Positions 48,101-57,156 of a DNA stretch of 64,000 bases are shown here, piece after piece (within the stretch, counting starts at the first letter, position 1; every line of letters starts with the position of its first letter). Location: assembly GCF_030317035.1 (NCBI RefSeq), contig NZ_JASZYK010000001.1, forward strand, positions 930,001-994,000. The letters are read 5' to 3'. The notes beneath the pieces were generated by a model. The model did not search any database, was not told where the DNA came from, and saw only the letters and a list, made by a program, of their open reading frames with translations. The translations under genes and the position numbers were made by a program. The stretch is from Variovorax sp. J22G73. GTDB taxonomy: Bacteria; Pseudomonadota; Gammaproteobacteria; Burkholderiales; Burkholderiaceae_C.

Positions 48101-49078
48101 TTACTTCGTGTCCTGCACGCGCTTCACGAGGTCCTTGAGCTTCGCGTCGGTGATGAACTTGTCGTACACCGGCTTCATCGCGGCCTGGAACGGGGCCTTG
48201 TCGACTTCGATGATCTCGGCGCCGCCGGCCTTCACCGTGGCCAGCGACTTCACTTCGCGCTCTTCCCACTGCTTGCGCATGTAGGGCACCGATTCCTTGG
48301 CGGCCTGGCGGATCCAGCCCTGCTCTTCGGGGGAGAGCTTGTCCCACGCGCGCTTGGAGAACAGCAGCATCTCGGGGGCCATCGAGTGCTCGGTCTTGCT
48401 GTAGTACTTGGCCACTTCGAAGGCGCGCGCGCTTTCGTAGGTGGGGTAGTTGTTTTCGGCCGCGTCGATCAGGCCGGTCTTCAGGCCCGTGTACACCTCG
48501 CCCATGGGCATCGGCGTGGCGTTGGCGCCCATGGCTTCCAGCATCGACACCCACAGGTCGGACTGCTGCACGCGAACCTTCAGGCCCTTCATGTCGGCGA
48601 AGCTGCGCACCGGCTTCTTGGCGGTGAACATCGAGCGGGCGCCGCTGTCGTAGTAGGCCAGGCCCACGAAGCCCTGCTTCTCGCACGACTTCAGGATCTC
48701 TTCGCCGATGGGGCCGTCCAGCACCTTGTGCAGGTGGTCCACCGAGCGGAACAGGAAGGGCATGGTCGGCACCTGCGTCTCGGCGCAGATGTTGTTCATG
48801 GGCGCGATGTTCACGCGCACCATCTGCAGCGCGCCGATCTTGGTCTGCTCGATGGTGTCCTTCTCGCTGCCGAGCGAACTGTTGTTGAACACCTTGATGC
48901 TGTGCTTGCCGCCCGACAGCGCCTTCAGGCGCTCGCTCATGAACTTCACCGCGGTCACGGTGGGGTAGTCGTCGGGGTGGATGTCGGCCGAACGGAACTC
49001 GGTGGCGTGTGCAGCCAATGTGGTCAGCGCGGCTGCGGCGCACGCGGAAATTGCGATAAGGGTCTTGGTGAATTTCAT
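48101..49078 (-). CDS. TRAP transporter substrate-binding protein (DctP type)
   Basis: 325 residues from ATG 49078, with AGAGGA 8 bp upstream; ATG 49087 is too close to that site. Signal peptide [20 protein letters not shown]...AHA. DctP-family segments include [21 protein letters not shown] and the carboxylate-binding Arg region [14 protein letters not shown]. By operon context it captures a hexuronate or aldarate; uronate-binding DctP proteins are known in this family. Confidence 0.94.
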   Translation of the reverse strand: MKFTKTLIAISACAAAALTTLAAHATEFRSADIHPDDYPTVTAVKFMSERLKALSGGKHSIKVFNNSSLGSEKDTIEQTKIGALQMVRVNIAPMNNICAETQVPTMPFLFRSVDHLHKVLDGPIGEEILKSCEKQGFVGLAYYDSGARSMFTAKKPVRSFADMKGLKVRVQQSDLWVSMLEAMGANATPMPMGEVYTGLKTGLIDAAENNYPTYESARAFEVAKYYSKTEHSMAPEMLLFSKRAWDKLSPEEQGWIRQAAKESVPYMRKQWEEREVKSLATVKAGGAEIIEVDKAPFQAAMKPVYDKFITDAKLKDLVKRVQDTK

Positions 49079-49130
49079 TTGTCTCATCCTCTGCTTTGGT
49101 GGTTGTCGAAAGGGGTGCGCCGTGCCGTCT

Positions 49131-50039
49131 TCAGGTGCCGAACATCGGCTCTGCAACGCCCTGCGCGCCCGGCCGCAGCGCGAACACGCCGCCGGCCAGG
49201 GGCTGGTCCGACAGGTCGATGCCGCCGGGCCGGATGGAGGTGACGAACAGCGTGTCCAGGCCCGCGCCGCCGAAGGCGCACATGGCCGGCTTCTTCACCG
49301 GCACTTCGAGCGAGCGGTCGAGCCGGCCGTCGGGCGTGAAGCGGTGCACCAGGCCGGCGTCGTTGCCGCAGATCCAGTAGCAACCGTCGGTGTCCATGGC
49401 GGCGCCGTCGGGGCGCCCGGGCAGGGGCTGCATGTCGATGAACAGGCGGCGGTTGCGGGGCGTGCCGGTGTCGGTGTCGTAGTCGAAGGCCCAGACTGCC
49501 TGCACCGTGGGGTGCGAGTCAGACAGGTACATGGTGCGGCCGTCGGGGCTGAAGGCCAGGCCGTTGGGCACGATGAAGTCGTCCATGCGCAGGGCCGCGC
49601 CCGTGTTGCCTGTGTCGCCTGTGTCGCCCCTTGCGTGGCTGTAGAGGCGGCCGACGCGCGCGCCCGCCGACATGTCCAGCAGCATGGTGCCGGCCCAGAA
49701 GCGGCCCTGGCGGTCGCAGCGGCCGTCGTTGAAGCGCATGGCCGGCATCGCGTGCTCGACCTTGGCGAGCGAGGTGGCGGCCAGCGTGCCGTCGGCCTGC
49801 GGCTTCAGCGAGAAGAGGCCGCTTTCCATGCCGGCGATCCACTCGCCGGGCACGTCCGCGCGCGGGGCGATGCAGGCGATCATTTCATTCGCGGTCCACA
49901 TCGCATGGCCTTCGCCCGCGTGCCAGCGGTTCAGCGTGCGCGCCGGAATGTCGACCCAGTACAGCGCCTGCTCGCGCGCATGCCACACCGGGCTTTCGCC
50001 GGTGGCGTTGCGCGCGTCTAGAACGAGTTCAGCCGGCAT
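49131..50039 (-). CDS. SMP-30/gluconolactonase family sugar lactonase
   Basis: 302 residues. [20 protein letters not shown] carries the metal-ligand Glu. [18 protein letters not shown] and [18 protein letters not shown] provide Asn and Asp ligands of the six-bladed propeller. It is cytoplasmic and likely hydrolyses the galactaro- or glucaro-lactone made by Udh, whose gene overlaps its start by 11 bp. A short [10 protein letters not shown] insert is encoded by 9-bp repeats. Confidence 0.92.
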   Translation of the reverse strand: MPAELVLDARNATGESPVWHAREQALYWVDIPARTLNRWHAGEGHAMWTANEMIACIAPRADVPGEWIAGMESGLFSLKPQADGTLAATSLAKVEHAMPAMRFNDGRCDRQGRFWAGTMLLDMSAGARVGRLYSHARGDTGDTGNTGAALRMDDFIVPNGLAFSPDGRTMYLSDSHPTVQAVWAFDYDTDTGTPRNRRLFIDMQPLPGRPDGAAMDTDGCYWICGNDAGLVHRFTPDGRLDRSLEVPVKKPAMCAFGGAGLDTLFVTSIRPGGIDLSDQPLAGGVFALRPGAQGVAEPMFGT

Positions 50040-50850
50040 CGCCGAACGGGCCCTGTGCGGTGAAGGCGCCGCCCTGGTAGATGGCGTTCGGGTCGTTCGG
50101 CGCCACGGGGGGCTGCTGCTCGACCTTGTCGCGGAACACTTCCGAGCCGTCCTGCGGCACGAAGCCCAGGTGCGCGGCGGCGCTGTTGTCCCACCACACG
50201 TCGCGGTTGTCCGACATGCCGTAGACCACCGTGTGCTTCACGCCGGGCGTGAACAGCGACTTCTCGATCAGCGTGGTCAGGTCGCGGTAGCTCAGCCAGG
50301 TGCTCATCATGCGGCGGTTGAGCGGCTCGGGAAACGAGCTGCCGATGCGGATGCTCACCGTCTCGATGCCCCAGCGGTCGAAGTAGAACTGCGCCATGTC
50401 CTCGCCGAAGGACTTCGACAGGCCGTAGTAGCCGTCGGGCCGGCGCGCGGCGTGCGCGTCGATGTGCTCGCTCTGCTTGTAGAAGCCGATCACGTGGTTC
50501 GAGCTGGCGAACACCACGCGCTTCACGCCGTGGCGGCGCGCGGCCTCGTACACGTTGAAGATGCCCTTGATGTTGGCCTCGAGGATCTCCTCGAACGGCC
50601 GCTCCACCGACACGCCGCCCAGGTGCACGATGGCGTCGCAGCCTTCCAGCAGCGCATGCACCGCCGCCTTGTCGGAAAGGTCGCAGGGCACCACCTCTTC
50701 GCTCGCGTCGGCGGCCGGGGCCAGCGAGGCGATGTCGGACAGGCGCAGCACGTCGGCATAGGGCTTGAGCCGCTCGCGCAGCACCTTGCCCAGGCCGCCG
50801 GCCGCGCCGGTCAGCAGCAGCCGGTTGAGTTTGTTCTTCGAGGCTTCCAT
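50029..50850 (-). CDS. udh: Uronate dehydrogenase
   Basis: 273 residues from ATG 50850. The extended-SDR NAD motif is LLLTGAAGGLGKVLRERL. The catalytic YYGLSK gives Tyr and Lys, with FASSNHVIGFY, SIRIGSSFPEP and YGMSDNRDVWWDN typical of Udh. It oxidises D-galacturonate or D-glucuronate to the aldarolactone with NAD, the entry step of the oxidative uronate pathway. Confidence 0.96.
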   Translation of the reverse strand: MEASKNKLNRLLLTGAAGGLGKVLRERLKPYADVLRLSDIASLAPAADASEEVVPCDLSDKAAVHALLEGCDAIVHLGGVSVERPFEEILEANIKGIFNVYEAARRHGVKRVVFASSNHVIGFYKQSEHIDAHAARRPDGYYGLSKSFGEDMAQFYFDRWGIETVSIRIGSSFPEPLNRRMMSTWLSYRDLTTLIEKSLFTPGVKHTVVYGMSDNRDVWWDNSAAAHLGFVPQDGSEVFRDKVEQQPPVAPNDPNAIYQGGAFTAQGPFGDAG

Positions 50851-50864
50851 CTTCACTCGTCCGT

Positions 50865-51659
50865 TCAGAGCTTGGTGATGCGTTCGGGCAGGTCGCGGTT
50901 GTGGTACTTCTTGTAGATGGCGTTGAGCTTGCCGTTCTTCTGGTTCGTGACGACCCAGTTGTTCACCCACTCCTTGAGCTTGGGCTGCTCCTTGTTCAGC
51001 GCGATGCCCAGGTCGAAGTCCTTCTGCGCGAACTTGAGCTCCAGGTTCTTCGTGGGCGCCTGCTTGACCATTTCGCTCAGGTTCGACGGCGTGCTGGAGA
51101 ACAGGTCGATCTGGCCCGTGACCATCGAGGTGATGAGCGTGGCGTCGTCCTCGTAGCGCACGATTTCCGCGCCCTTGGCCTGCTGGGTGGTGAGCGTGTC
51201 GTTCACGGTGGCGCGCGTCAGGCCGATGCGCTTGCCGTTCAGGTCGGCGTAGTCGGCCACCTTGATGCTCTTGGGGCCGCCCACGATGATGCTGATGACC
51301 GCGTAGGGCACCGAGAAGTCGACGACCTTCTCGCGCTCCGGCGTGATCGACAGGTCGGCAATGACCAGGTCGGCGCGCTGCGCCTGCAGCGTGGGCACGC
51401 GCGCGGCGTTGGTGATGGAGACGATTTCCAGCTTCACGCCCAGGTCCTTGGCCAGTTGCGTGGCGGTGTCCACGTCGGAGCCGGTGGGCTGCAGGTTGGC
51501 GTCGGCAAAGCTGAACAGCGGCGTGCCCATGGCGATGGCCACGCGCACCTTGCCGGCCTTCTTGATGTCGTCGAGCTGGTCGGCCATGGCCGCTTGCGCC
51601 ACGCCGCCCACGAGGGCCAGCGCGATGCAGGTGCGGGTGAAGAGGTTGCCGAGTTTCAT
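50865..51659 (-). CDS. Amino-acid-type ABC transporter substrate-binding protein
   Basis: 264 residues from ATG 51659. Signal peptide MKLGNLFTRTCIALALVGGV...MA. It is a family-3 solute-binding protein (IKKAGKVRVAIAMGTPLFSF, DLVIADLSITPEREKVVDFS). Such proteins usually bind amino acids or opines. Here it is co-transcribed with udh and the lactonase, so the real ligand may be an amino sugar acid or uronate derivative. Its ATPase and permeases are encoded just upstream. Confidence 0.93.
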   Translation of the reverse strand: MKLGNLFTRTCIALALVGGVAQAAMADQLDDIKKAGKVRVAIAMGTPLFSFADANLQPTGSDVDTATQLAKDLGVKLEIVSITNAARVPTLQAQRADLVIADLSITPEREKVVDFSVPYAVISIIVGGPKSIKVADYADLNGKRIGLTRATVNDTLTTQQAKGAEIVRYEDDATLITSMVTGQIDLFSSTPSNLSEMVKQAPTKNLELKFAQKDFDLGIALNKEQPKLKEWVNNWVVTNQKNGKLNAIYKKYHNRDLPERITKL

Positions 51660-51715
51660 GAAAGTCTCCTGGAGTGAATTGATATGGGAGTGATGAAGGA
51701 ACCCGGGCTGCCTGC

Positions 51716-52534
51716 TTACAGCCCGTTGTTCAGGAAGGCATGCAGCTCTTGCGTCTTGGGCGCGTCGAGCATTTCGCCGGGGCCGGTTTCCCACACGGTG
51801 CCCTGGTGCATGTAGATGATCCGGTCGGCCACGCGCTTGGCGAAGGCCATCTCGTGCGTCACCAGCAGCATGGTCATGCCGCCGGCCGCCAGGTCTTCCA
51901 TCACGCGCAGCACCTCGCCGGTGAGCTGGGGGTCGAGCGCGGAGGTGACCTCGTCGAACAGCATCACCTTGGGCGACATGGCGAGCGAGCGCGCGATGGC
52001 CACGCGCTGCTGCTGGCCGCCGGAGAGTTGTTCGGGGTAGGCGTCGGCCTTGGCCTTCAGGCCGACCTGGTCGAGCACGCGCACGGCAACGTCGCGTGCT
52101 TCGTCGCGCGACTGCTTCTTCACGTGGCGCAGCGCCAGCATGATGTTCTCCTGCACCGTGAGGTGGGGGAACAGGTTGTAGCTCTGGAACACGATGCCCA
52201 CTTCGAGTCGCAGCTGCTTCAGGTCGACGCCGGGGCTGTCCACGCGGATGCCGCAGACCTCGATGGTGCCCTTGTCGATCACCTCGAGCCGGTCGATGCA
52301 GCGCAGCGCCGTGCTCTTGCCCGAGCCGCTGGCGCCGATGATTGCGATCATCTCGCCCTTGGCGACCTCGAAAGAAACACCCTTGAGGACCTGGTTGGAG
52401 CCGAAGCTCTTGTAGACGTGGTCCAGCTTGACTATGGCCCCCCGGCTTGCCACTTCGTGTGCTTCGCCACCCCCCGAGGGGGCGGCAAAGCCGACTTGGG
52501 AACGGCCTGGCGACGGCTTATTGATTGGCGACAT
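51716..52534 (-). CDS. Amino-acid-type ABC transporter ATP-binding protein with repeat-derived N-terminus
   Basis: 272 residues from ATG 52534, with GGAGAA 9 bp upstream and a 17-bp overlap with the permease end. Walker A is GASGSGKST, the signature LSGGQQQR and Walker B VMLFDEVTSALD. The ATPase fold begins at about residue 35 (VKLDHVYKSFG). Residues 8-33 are encoded by dispersed repeat copy D and have no counterpart in usual GlnQ-type proteins, which start near that strand. It energises the importer encoded around it. Confidence 0.93.
   Translation of the reverse strand: MSPINKPSPGRSQVGFAAPSGGGEAHEVASRGAIVKLDHVYKSFGSNQVLKGVSFEVAKGEMIAIIGASGSGKSTALRCIDRLEVIDKGTIEVCGIRVDSPGVDLKQLRLEVGIVFQSYNLFPHLTVQENIMLALRHVKKQSRDEARDVAVRVLDQVGLKAKADAYPEQLSGGQQQRVAIARSLAMSPKVMLFDEVTSALDPQLTGEVLRVMEDLAAGGMTMLLVTHEMAFAKRVADRIIYMHQGTVWETGPGEMLDAPKTQELHAFLNNGL
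52437..52515 (+). repeat. Dispersed intergenic repeat, copy D, inside a coding region
   Basis: The plus-strand blocks CCCCCCGGCTTGCCACTTCGTGTGC, CCACCCCCCGAGGGGGCGGC and ACTTGGGAACGGCC match copy A most closely and share the CACTTCGTGT and C-run/G-run hairpin with copies B, C and E. Unlike the others it runs opposite to transcription and lies wholly inside the ATPase coding region, adding about 26 residues to its N-terminus. Confidence 0.8.
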
Positions 52535-53174
52535 TGAGTTTCTTCTCCATCGCTTCGCTCCAACGCGACAGCGGATAGCACAGGGCGAAATAGAAAGCAC
52601 CGACCAGGAAGAAGACCAGGAAGGGCTGGAAGATGGTGTTGTTGATGATCTGGCCGGCCCGCGTGAGCTCGACGAAGCCGATCACCGAGGCCAGCGAAGT
52701 CATCTTGATGATCTGCACCAGGAAGCCGACCGTGGGCGGCAGCGACAGGCGCATGGCCTGCGGAATGATCACCAGGCGAAGCGTCTGCCAGCGCGAGAAG
52801 GCCAGGCATTCGGAGGCTTCCCATTGCGGCTTGGGCATGGCCTCGATGCAGCCGCGCCAGATGTCGCCCAGGTAGGCGCTGACGTAGATCATCATCGCGA
52901 TGCCCGCGGCCACCAGCGAGGGCAGCGACAGCCCGTACACCGACAGGCCGAAGTACACGATGAACAGCAGGATCAGCAGCGGAATGCCCTGGATGCACTC
53001 GATGTAGACCACCGCGAACCAGCGCAGCCACGGCCGCGGCGAGATGCGCGCGAGCATCAGCCCGAAGCCGCCGATGGCGCCCAGCGCGAAGGCGATGGCC
53101 GAGAGCAGCAGCGTCCAGCCGATGGACTGCACCAGGTACATCAGGTGCGTGAAGGTGAAGTGGCCGATGCTCAT
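52518..53174 (-). CDS. Amino-acid-type ABC transporter permease
   Basis: 218 residues with 4-5 transmembrane helices. HisM/GlnP-type motifs are YIECIQGIPLLILLFIVYFG and the EAA loop ASECLAFSRWQTLRLVIIPQAM. The start overlaps the end of the other permease gene as ATGA; the end overlaps the ATPase gene by 17 bp. Confidence 0.94.
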   Translation of the reverse strand: MSIGHFTFTHLMYLVQSIGWTLLLSAIAFALGAIGGFGLMLARISPRPWLRWFAVVYIECIQGIPLLILLFIVYFGLSVYGLSLPSLVAAGIAMMIYVSAYLGDIWRGCIEAMPKPQWEASECLAFSRWQTLRLVIIPQAMRLSLPPTVGFLVQIIKMTSLASVIGFVELTRAGQIINNTIFQPFLVFFLVGAFYFALCYPLSRWSEAMEKKLNVANQ

Positions 53175-53932
53175 GCGGCACCCCCGTGCACCGCGACGGC
53201 GGCCGTGGAGGTGTCCGGGCCCGCGGCGGGCTGCGCGTTGCCGGCCTGCGCGGTGGCGCGGCGAATGACGCGGCGGCGGCGAAACAGGTACTCGCCCAGC
53301 GCCCAGGTCACCAGCTTGATGAACAGCGAGAGCACCAGGTACAGCGCCGCGACCACGATGTAGGTCTCAAGCGAGCGGAAGGTGTCCGACTGCACCGTGT
53401 TGGCGATGGCCGTGAGCTCTTCGGCCGAGATCTGCGAGGCCATGGCCGAGGCCTGCATCATCAGCAGGAACTGGCTCGTGAGGGCGGGGTACACCTTCTC
53501 GATGGACGGCTGCAGCATGACGTGCCAGCCGATGCGCCACTTCGACAGCCCCAGGCATTCGGCCGCCTCGATCTGCCCCTTGGGCACCGACTCGAGCCCG
53601 GCGCGGATGATTTCGGCGGCGTAGGCCGCGATGTTGATCACCATGGCCAGCACCGCGGCCGCGAAGGTGGGCATGCGCACGCCGAAGCTGGCCAGCCCGA
53701 AGTACAGCAGGAAGATCTGCACCAGGAACGGCGTGTTGCGCACGATCTCGATGTAGACGGTGCAGGCGCGCGACAGCGGCTTGATGCGGCTGCGCTTGGC
53801 AAAGGCCACCAGCGTGCCGACGCATACGCCGATGACCACGGCCAGCGCGGTCATCTTGAGCGTCAGCCATGCACCGTTGACGAAAACGGGCCAGTACGAT
53901 GCCAACGGGGCGAAGTCGAGGGAATACTTCAT
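53171..53932 (-). CDS. Amino-acid-type ABC transporter permease
   Basis: 253 residues. Motifs YIEIVRNTPFLVQIFLLYFG and the EAA loop AAECLGLSKWRIGWHVMLQP mark the HisQ/HisM family. The C-terminal 25 residues are hydrophilic and Ala-rich. First gene of the leftward uronate unit, 127 bp from the divergent FadR-type regulator with the 28-bp operator between. Confidence 0.94.
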   Translation of the reverse strand: MKYSLDFAPLASYWPVFVNGAWLTLKMTALAVVIGVCVGTLVAFAKRSRIKPLSRACTVYIEIVRNTPFLVQIFLLYFGLASFGVRMPTFAAAVLAMVINIAAYAAEIIRAGLESVPKGQIEAAECLGLSKWRIGWHVMLQPSIEKVYPALTSQFLLMMQASAMASQISAEELTAIANTVQSDTFRSLETYIVVAALYLVLSLFIKLVTWALGEYLFRRRRVIRRATAQAGNAQPAAGPDTSTAAVAVHGGAA

Positions 53933-54012
53933 GTGAGTGCCGTGCGGACCGCCAGTGCCTCTTCAGGGGTTGTGGCGCTTTCAGCAGCGGCTTCTAAAGA
54001 GGTTTGAGTGAT

Positions 54013-54040
54013 GAGTTATCTGTTGTCGTACAACTAGTTT
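54013..54040. promoter_or_regulatory. Operator 1 of the FadR/GntR regulator
   Basis: A 28-bp site centred on the palindrome TTGT-CGT-ACAA (54023-54033), the form expected for FadR-subfamily regulators (T.GT...AC.A). It matches the site at 55018-55045 in reverse orientation at 22 of 28 positions. It lies between the ABC transporter operon and the regulator gene and could control both. Confidence 0.75.
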
Positions 54041-54051
54041 GGGGATTATCA
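54023..54051 (+). promoter_or_regulatory. Promoter of the FadR/GntR regulator gene
   Basis: TTGTCG (54023-54028), 17-bp spacer, TTATCA (54046-54051). The operator palindrome overlaps the -35, implying autorepression. Transcription would begin about 2 bp before the ATG, so the message may be essentially leaderless. Confidence 0.45.
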
Positions 54052-54059
54052 TCGTGACC

Positions 54060-54920
54060 ATGGTTCAGTCGATTGCGGGTAATCCCTTGGTATCAGAGGC
54101 GCCGGTGGAAGCCGGGGCGGGCGGTGCCGCCGTGGGTGCCGCGTTCGTGGGGCGTCCGCGCCAGCGCGCACGCGGCCTCGCCCACGGGCTGGTGGAAGAC
54201 CTGGGCGAGAAGATCCGCAGCCAGTCGCTGCGACCGGGTGACAAGCTCCCCACCGAGTCGGCCATCATGCAGGCCTACGGTGTGAGCCGCACCGTGGTGC
54301 GCGAGGCGCTGTCGAAGCTGCAGGCCGGCGGGCTGGTCGAGACGCTGCACGGCGTGGGCACCTTCGTGCTGCAGCCGCGTTCGAGCGGGGTGTTTCGCCT
54401 GGACCCGGGCGAGATCGCCGCATCGGTCGACGTGCTGGCCGTGCTCGAGCTGCGCATCAGCCTGGAAACCGAATCCGCCGGCCTGGCCGCCAGCCGCCGC
54501 ACCGACGAGCAGCTCGTGGCCATGCGCCAGGCGCTGGACGATTTCGAGAAGAACGTGGTGGTGGCGGGCGACACGGTGGGGCCCGACTTTCGCTTTCACC
54601 TGCAGATCGCGCAGTCGACCGGCAACCCGTATTTCGCCGACATCATGCGGCACCTGGGCACCACGCTGATCCCGCGCACGCGCATCAGCGCCATCCGCAC
54701 GCACGAGGGCGGGGCGCCGTACCTGAGCCGCGTGAACCGCGAGCACGAAGAGATCTATGCGGCCATCGCGCGGCGCGACCCCGAGTCGGCCCGCGCTGCC
54801 ATGCGCATCCACCTGACCAACAGCCGCGAGCGGCTGCGCATCGCGCAGGAAGCCGCGCAGCAGAAGGCGAAAGCCGACGCGGCTGCAAGTGCTGCGGGGC
54901 AGGGCTCGCCGGCGCCGTAG
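54060..54920 (+). CDS. FadR/GntR-family transcriptional regulator
   Basis: 286 residues from ATG 54060. Residues 1-40 are a non-conserved Ala/Gly-rich segment. The GntR winged helix follows (TESAIMQAYGVSRTVVREALSKLQ, residues 69-92). The FCD ligand domain has metal-ligand candidates in DFRFHLQIA, NREHEEIY and MRIHLTNSRERL. FCD regulators often sense sugar acids, and UxuR/ExuR/GudR-type proteins belong here. It sits at the divergence point of the two uronate units, and the duplicated 28-bp site fits it as the pathway repressor. Confidence 0.92.
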   Translation: MVQSIAGNPLVSEAPVEAGAGGAAVGAAFVGRPRQRARGLAHGLVEDLGEKIRSQSLRPGDKLPTESAIMQAYGVSRTVVREALSKLQAGGLVETLHGVGTFVLQPRSSGVFRLDPGEIAASVDVLAVLELRISLETESAGLAASRRTDEQLVAMRQALDDFEKNVVVAGDTVGPDFRFHLQIAQSTGNPYFADIMRHLGTTLIPRTRISAIRTHEGGAPYLSRVNREHEEIYAAIARRDPESARAAMRIHLTNSRERLRIAQEAAQQKAKADAAASAAGQGSPAP

Positions 54921-55012
54921 CGCCGCAGGGCCGCAGGGCCTTTAGCGCCCTAGGCTTTCCGAACTTTCCGACACCACGGAGCCAACTTTTCTTGGCGTCC
55001 AATCTGGACAAG

Positions 55013-55041
55013 TTGTTTTTCTAGTTGTACGATGACTGATA
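55013..55041 (+). promoter_or_regulatory. Promoter of the rightward uronate unit
   Basis: TTGTTT (55013-55018), 17-bp spacer, CTGATA (55036-55041). Operator 2 covers the spacer and -10, so bound repressor would block the polymerase. It lies 57 bp before the Bug receptor ATG. Confidence 0.45.
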
Positions 55042-55045
55042 ACTC
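55018..55045. promoter_or_regulatory. Operator 2 of the FadR/GntR regulator
   Basis: The reverse complement of this 28-bp stretch matches operator 1 at 22 of 28 positions, including GAGTTATC and TCGTACAACTAG. One half-site is degenerate (TCAT instead of TTGT). It is placed before the Bug receptor-kdgD-gudD unit. Confidence 0.7.
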
Positions 55046-55097
55046 GCGAGGCGGGACGAGCGAGGTCGTGGCTTCATCGAACAAATCAGGAGACAGC

Positions 55098-56111
55098 ATG
55101 CGCATCAACCGACGCGGCGCCTTGGGCGCCGCACTTGCAACCACACTGGCCGCCGGCCTGCCAGCTCGCGCGTTCGCCCAGGCGGCCTCCGGCACGCAAG
55201 GGGCGGGCGCCAACTGGCCGGCCAAGCCCATCAAGATCATCGTTCCGTACCCGCCGGGCGGCTCGTCGGACATCATTGCGCGCTCCATCACGCAGCCGCT
55301 GTCGGAGGCGCTGGGGCAGTCGGTCATCATCGACAACCGCGCCGGCGCCAACGGCAACCTCGGCGCCGACCTGCTGGCCAAGGCGCCGGCCGACGGCTAC
55401 ACGCTCATGCTGTGCGACCTGGGCGCGCTGGCCATCAGCCCGTCGCTGTACCCCAAGCTGCCGTTCGACCCGTCGAAGGACCTGCGCAGCGTGGCCATGC
55501 TGGCCTACTCGCCGCACCTGCTGGTGGTGCACCCCTCGGTGCAGGCGAGCACGCTGAAGGAGCTGGTCGAGCTGTCGAAAAAGAGCGGCAGCGACCTCAA
55601 CTTCGCCGTGACCGCCAGCGGCAGCACCGCGCACCTGGCCGGCATCGAGCTGCAGCGCAAGATCGGCGCCAAGTGGGAATACGTGCCCTACAAGGGCGGC
55701 GTGCAGGCCGTGCTCGACACCGTCTCGGGCCAGACGCAGGTGCTCATGAACGGCATGCTCGCCACCTACCCGCAGGTGCAGGCCGGCAAGCTCAAGCTCA
55801 TCGCGGTGTCCAAGGCCACGCGCATGCCGCTCATCGGCAATGTGCCCACCATTGCAGAGCAGGGCGCGCCCGGCTTCGAGTCGGGCACCTGGCAGGGCAT
55901 GGTCGCCGCGCGCGGCGTGCCCGACGCGGTGGTCGCGCGGCTCAACCGCGAGCTGGTGCGCATCATTCGCACGCCCGACATCCGCGCGCGCCTCGCGGGG
56001 CAGGGCGCCGAGGTCGTGACCATGACCGCCCCCGAGCAGGACCAGTTCTTCGCCAAGGAGCGCGCGCGCTGGGCGCAAGTCATCAAAGAGGCCAACGTCA
56101 GGCTCGACTGA
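55098..56111 (+). CDS. Bug/TctC-type binding protein
   Basis: 337 residues from ATG 55098, with AGGAGA upstream. Signal peptide with a basic start ([20 protein letters not shown]...FAQ). Bug motifs [35 protein letters not shown] and [17 protein letters not shown]. First gene of the rightward unit, behind operator 2. Its induction with aldarate enzymes suggests a sugar-acid ligand, but again no TctA/TctB genes are near. Confidence 0.93.
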   Translation: MRINRRGALGAALATTLAAGLPARAFAQAASGTQGAGANWPAKPIKIIVPYPPGGSSDIIARSITQPLSEALGQSVIIDNRAGANGNLGADLLAKAPADGYTLMLCDLGALAISPSLYPKLPFDPSKDLRSVAMLAYSPHLLVVHPSVQASTLKELVELSKKSGSDLNFAVTASGSTAHLAGIELQRKIGAKWEYVPYKGGVQAVLDTVSGQTQVLMNGMLATYPQVQAGKLKLIAVSKATRMPLIGNVPTIAEQGAPGFESGTWQGMVAARGVPDAVVARLNRELVRIIRTPDIRARLAGQGAEVVTMTAPEQDQFFAKERARWAQVIKEANVRLD

Positions 56112-56167
56112 CCGGCTGCCTTCACCCTTTTTTTTCTTTCTTTCAAATCTTCACAGGACTCTTCCCC

Positions 56168-57079
56168 ATGAACCCGCAAGAACTCAAGACCATCATGGGC
56201 TCCGGCCTGCTCTCGTTCCCGCTGACCGACTTCGACAGCAACGGCGACTTCAACGCGCAAAGCTACGTCAAGCGCCTCGAATGGCTGCAGCCCTACGGCG
56301 CGAGCGCGCTGTTCGCGGCCGGCGGCACGGGCGAGTTCTTCTCGCTGACGGGCGACGAGTACCCCGGCATCATCAAGACCGCGGTGGACACCTGCCGCGG
56401 CGTGGTGCCCATCATTGCCGGCGCCGGCGGCCCGACGCGCTTCGCCATCCAGTGCGCGCAAGCCGCCGAGAAGGCCGGCGCGCACGGCATCCTGCTGCTG
56501 CCGCACTACCTCACCGAAGCCGGGCAGGAAGGCCTGGCCGCGCACGTGGAAGCCGTGTGCAAGAGCGTGAAGTTCGGCGTGATCGTCTACAACCGCGCCT
56601 CCAGCCGCCTGAAGCCCGAAACCCTGGCCGGCCTGGCCGAACGCAACCCCAACCTGGTGGGCTTCAAGGACGGCATCGGCGACATCGAGGCCATGGTCGC
56701 CATCTACCAGCGCATGGGCGACCGCTTCGCCTACCTGGGCGGCCTGCCCACGGCCGAGGTCTACGCCGCCGCCTACAAGGCGATGGGCACGCCGGTGTAC
56801 TCGTCGGCGGTGTTCAACTTCATTCCGAAGACCGCCATGGACTTCTACAAGGCCGTGGCCGCCGACGACCTGAAGACGCAGCACCACCTGCTGAAGACCT
56901 TCTTCATGCCCTACCTGGAGCTGCGCAACCGCGTGCCGGGCTACGCCGTGAGCATCGTGAAGGCGGGCGCCAAGATCGTCGGCCACGACGCCGGCCCCGT
57001 GCGCGCGCCGCTCACCGACCTGAAGCCCGCCGAGGTGGAACAGCTGAAGGCGCTGATCGACGCGCTCGGCCCGCAGTAA
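56168..57079 (+). CDS. kdgD: 5-dehydro-4-deoxyglucarate dehydratase
   Basis: 303 residues, the standard size of KdgD in the DapA/NAL aldolase superfamily. [18 protein letters not shown] opens the barrel, [14 protein letters not shown] is the carboxylate loop, VIVYNRASS carries the catalytic Tyr and [10 protein letters not shown] the Schiff-base Lys. It dehydrates and decarboxylates 5-dehydro-4-deoxyglucarate to 2-oxoglutarate semialdehyde. It joins the GarD and GudD branches. Confidence 0.97.
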   Translation: MNPQELKTIMGSGLLSFPLTDFDSNGDFNAQSYVKRLEWLQPYGASALFAAGGTGEFFSLTGDEYPGIIKTAVDTCRGVVPIIAGAGGPTRFAIQCAQAAEKAGAHGILLLPHYLTEAGQEGLAAHVEAVCKSVKFGVIVYNRASSRLKPETLAGLAERNPNLVGFKDGIGDIEAMVAIYQRMGDRFAYLGGLPTAEVYAAAYKAMGTPVYSSAVFNFIPKTAMDFYKAVAADDLKTQHHLLKTFFMPYLELRNRVPGYAVSIVKAGAKIVGHDAGPVRAPLTDLKPAEVEQLKALIDALGPQ

Positions 57080-57156
57080 GCCGGCACGGCAACGCTGCAA
57101 CGCCTCACGCCTCAACGCCGCAGGCATTCAAGAAAAACACGGAGACACACAACACC

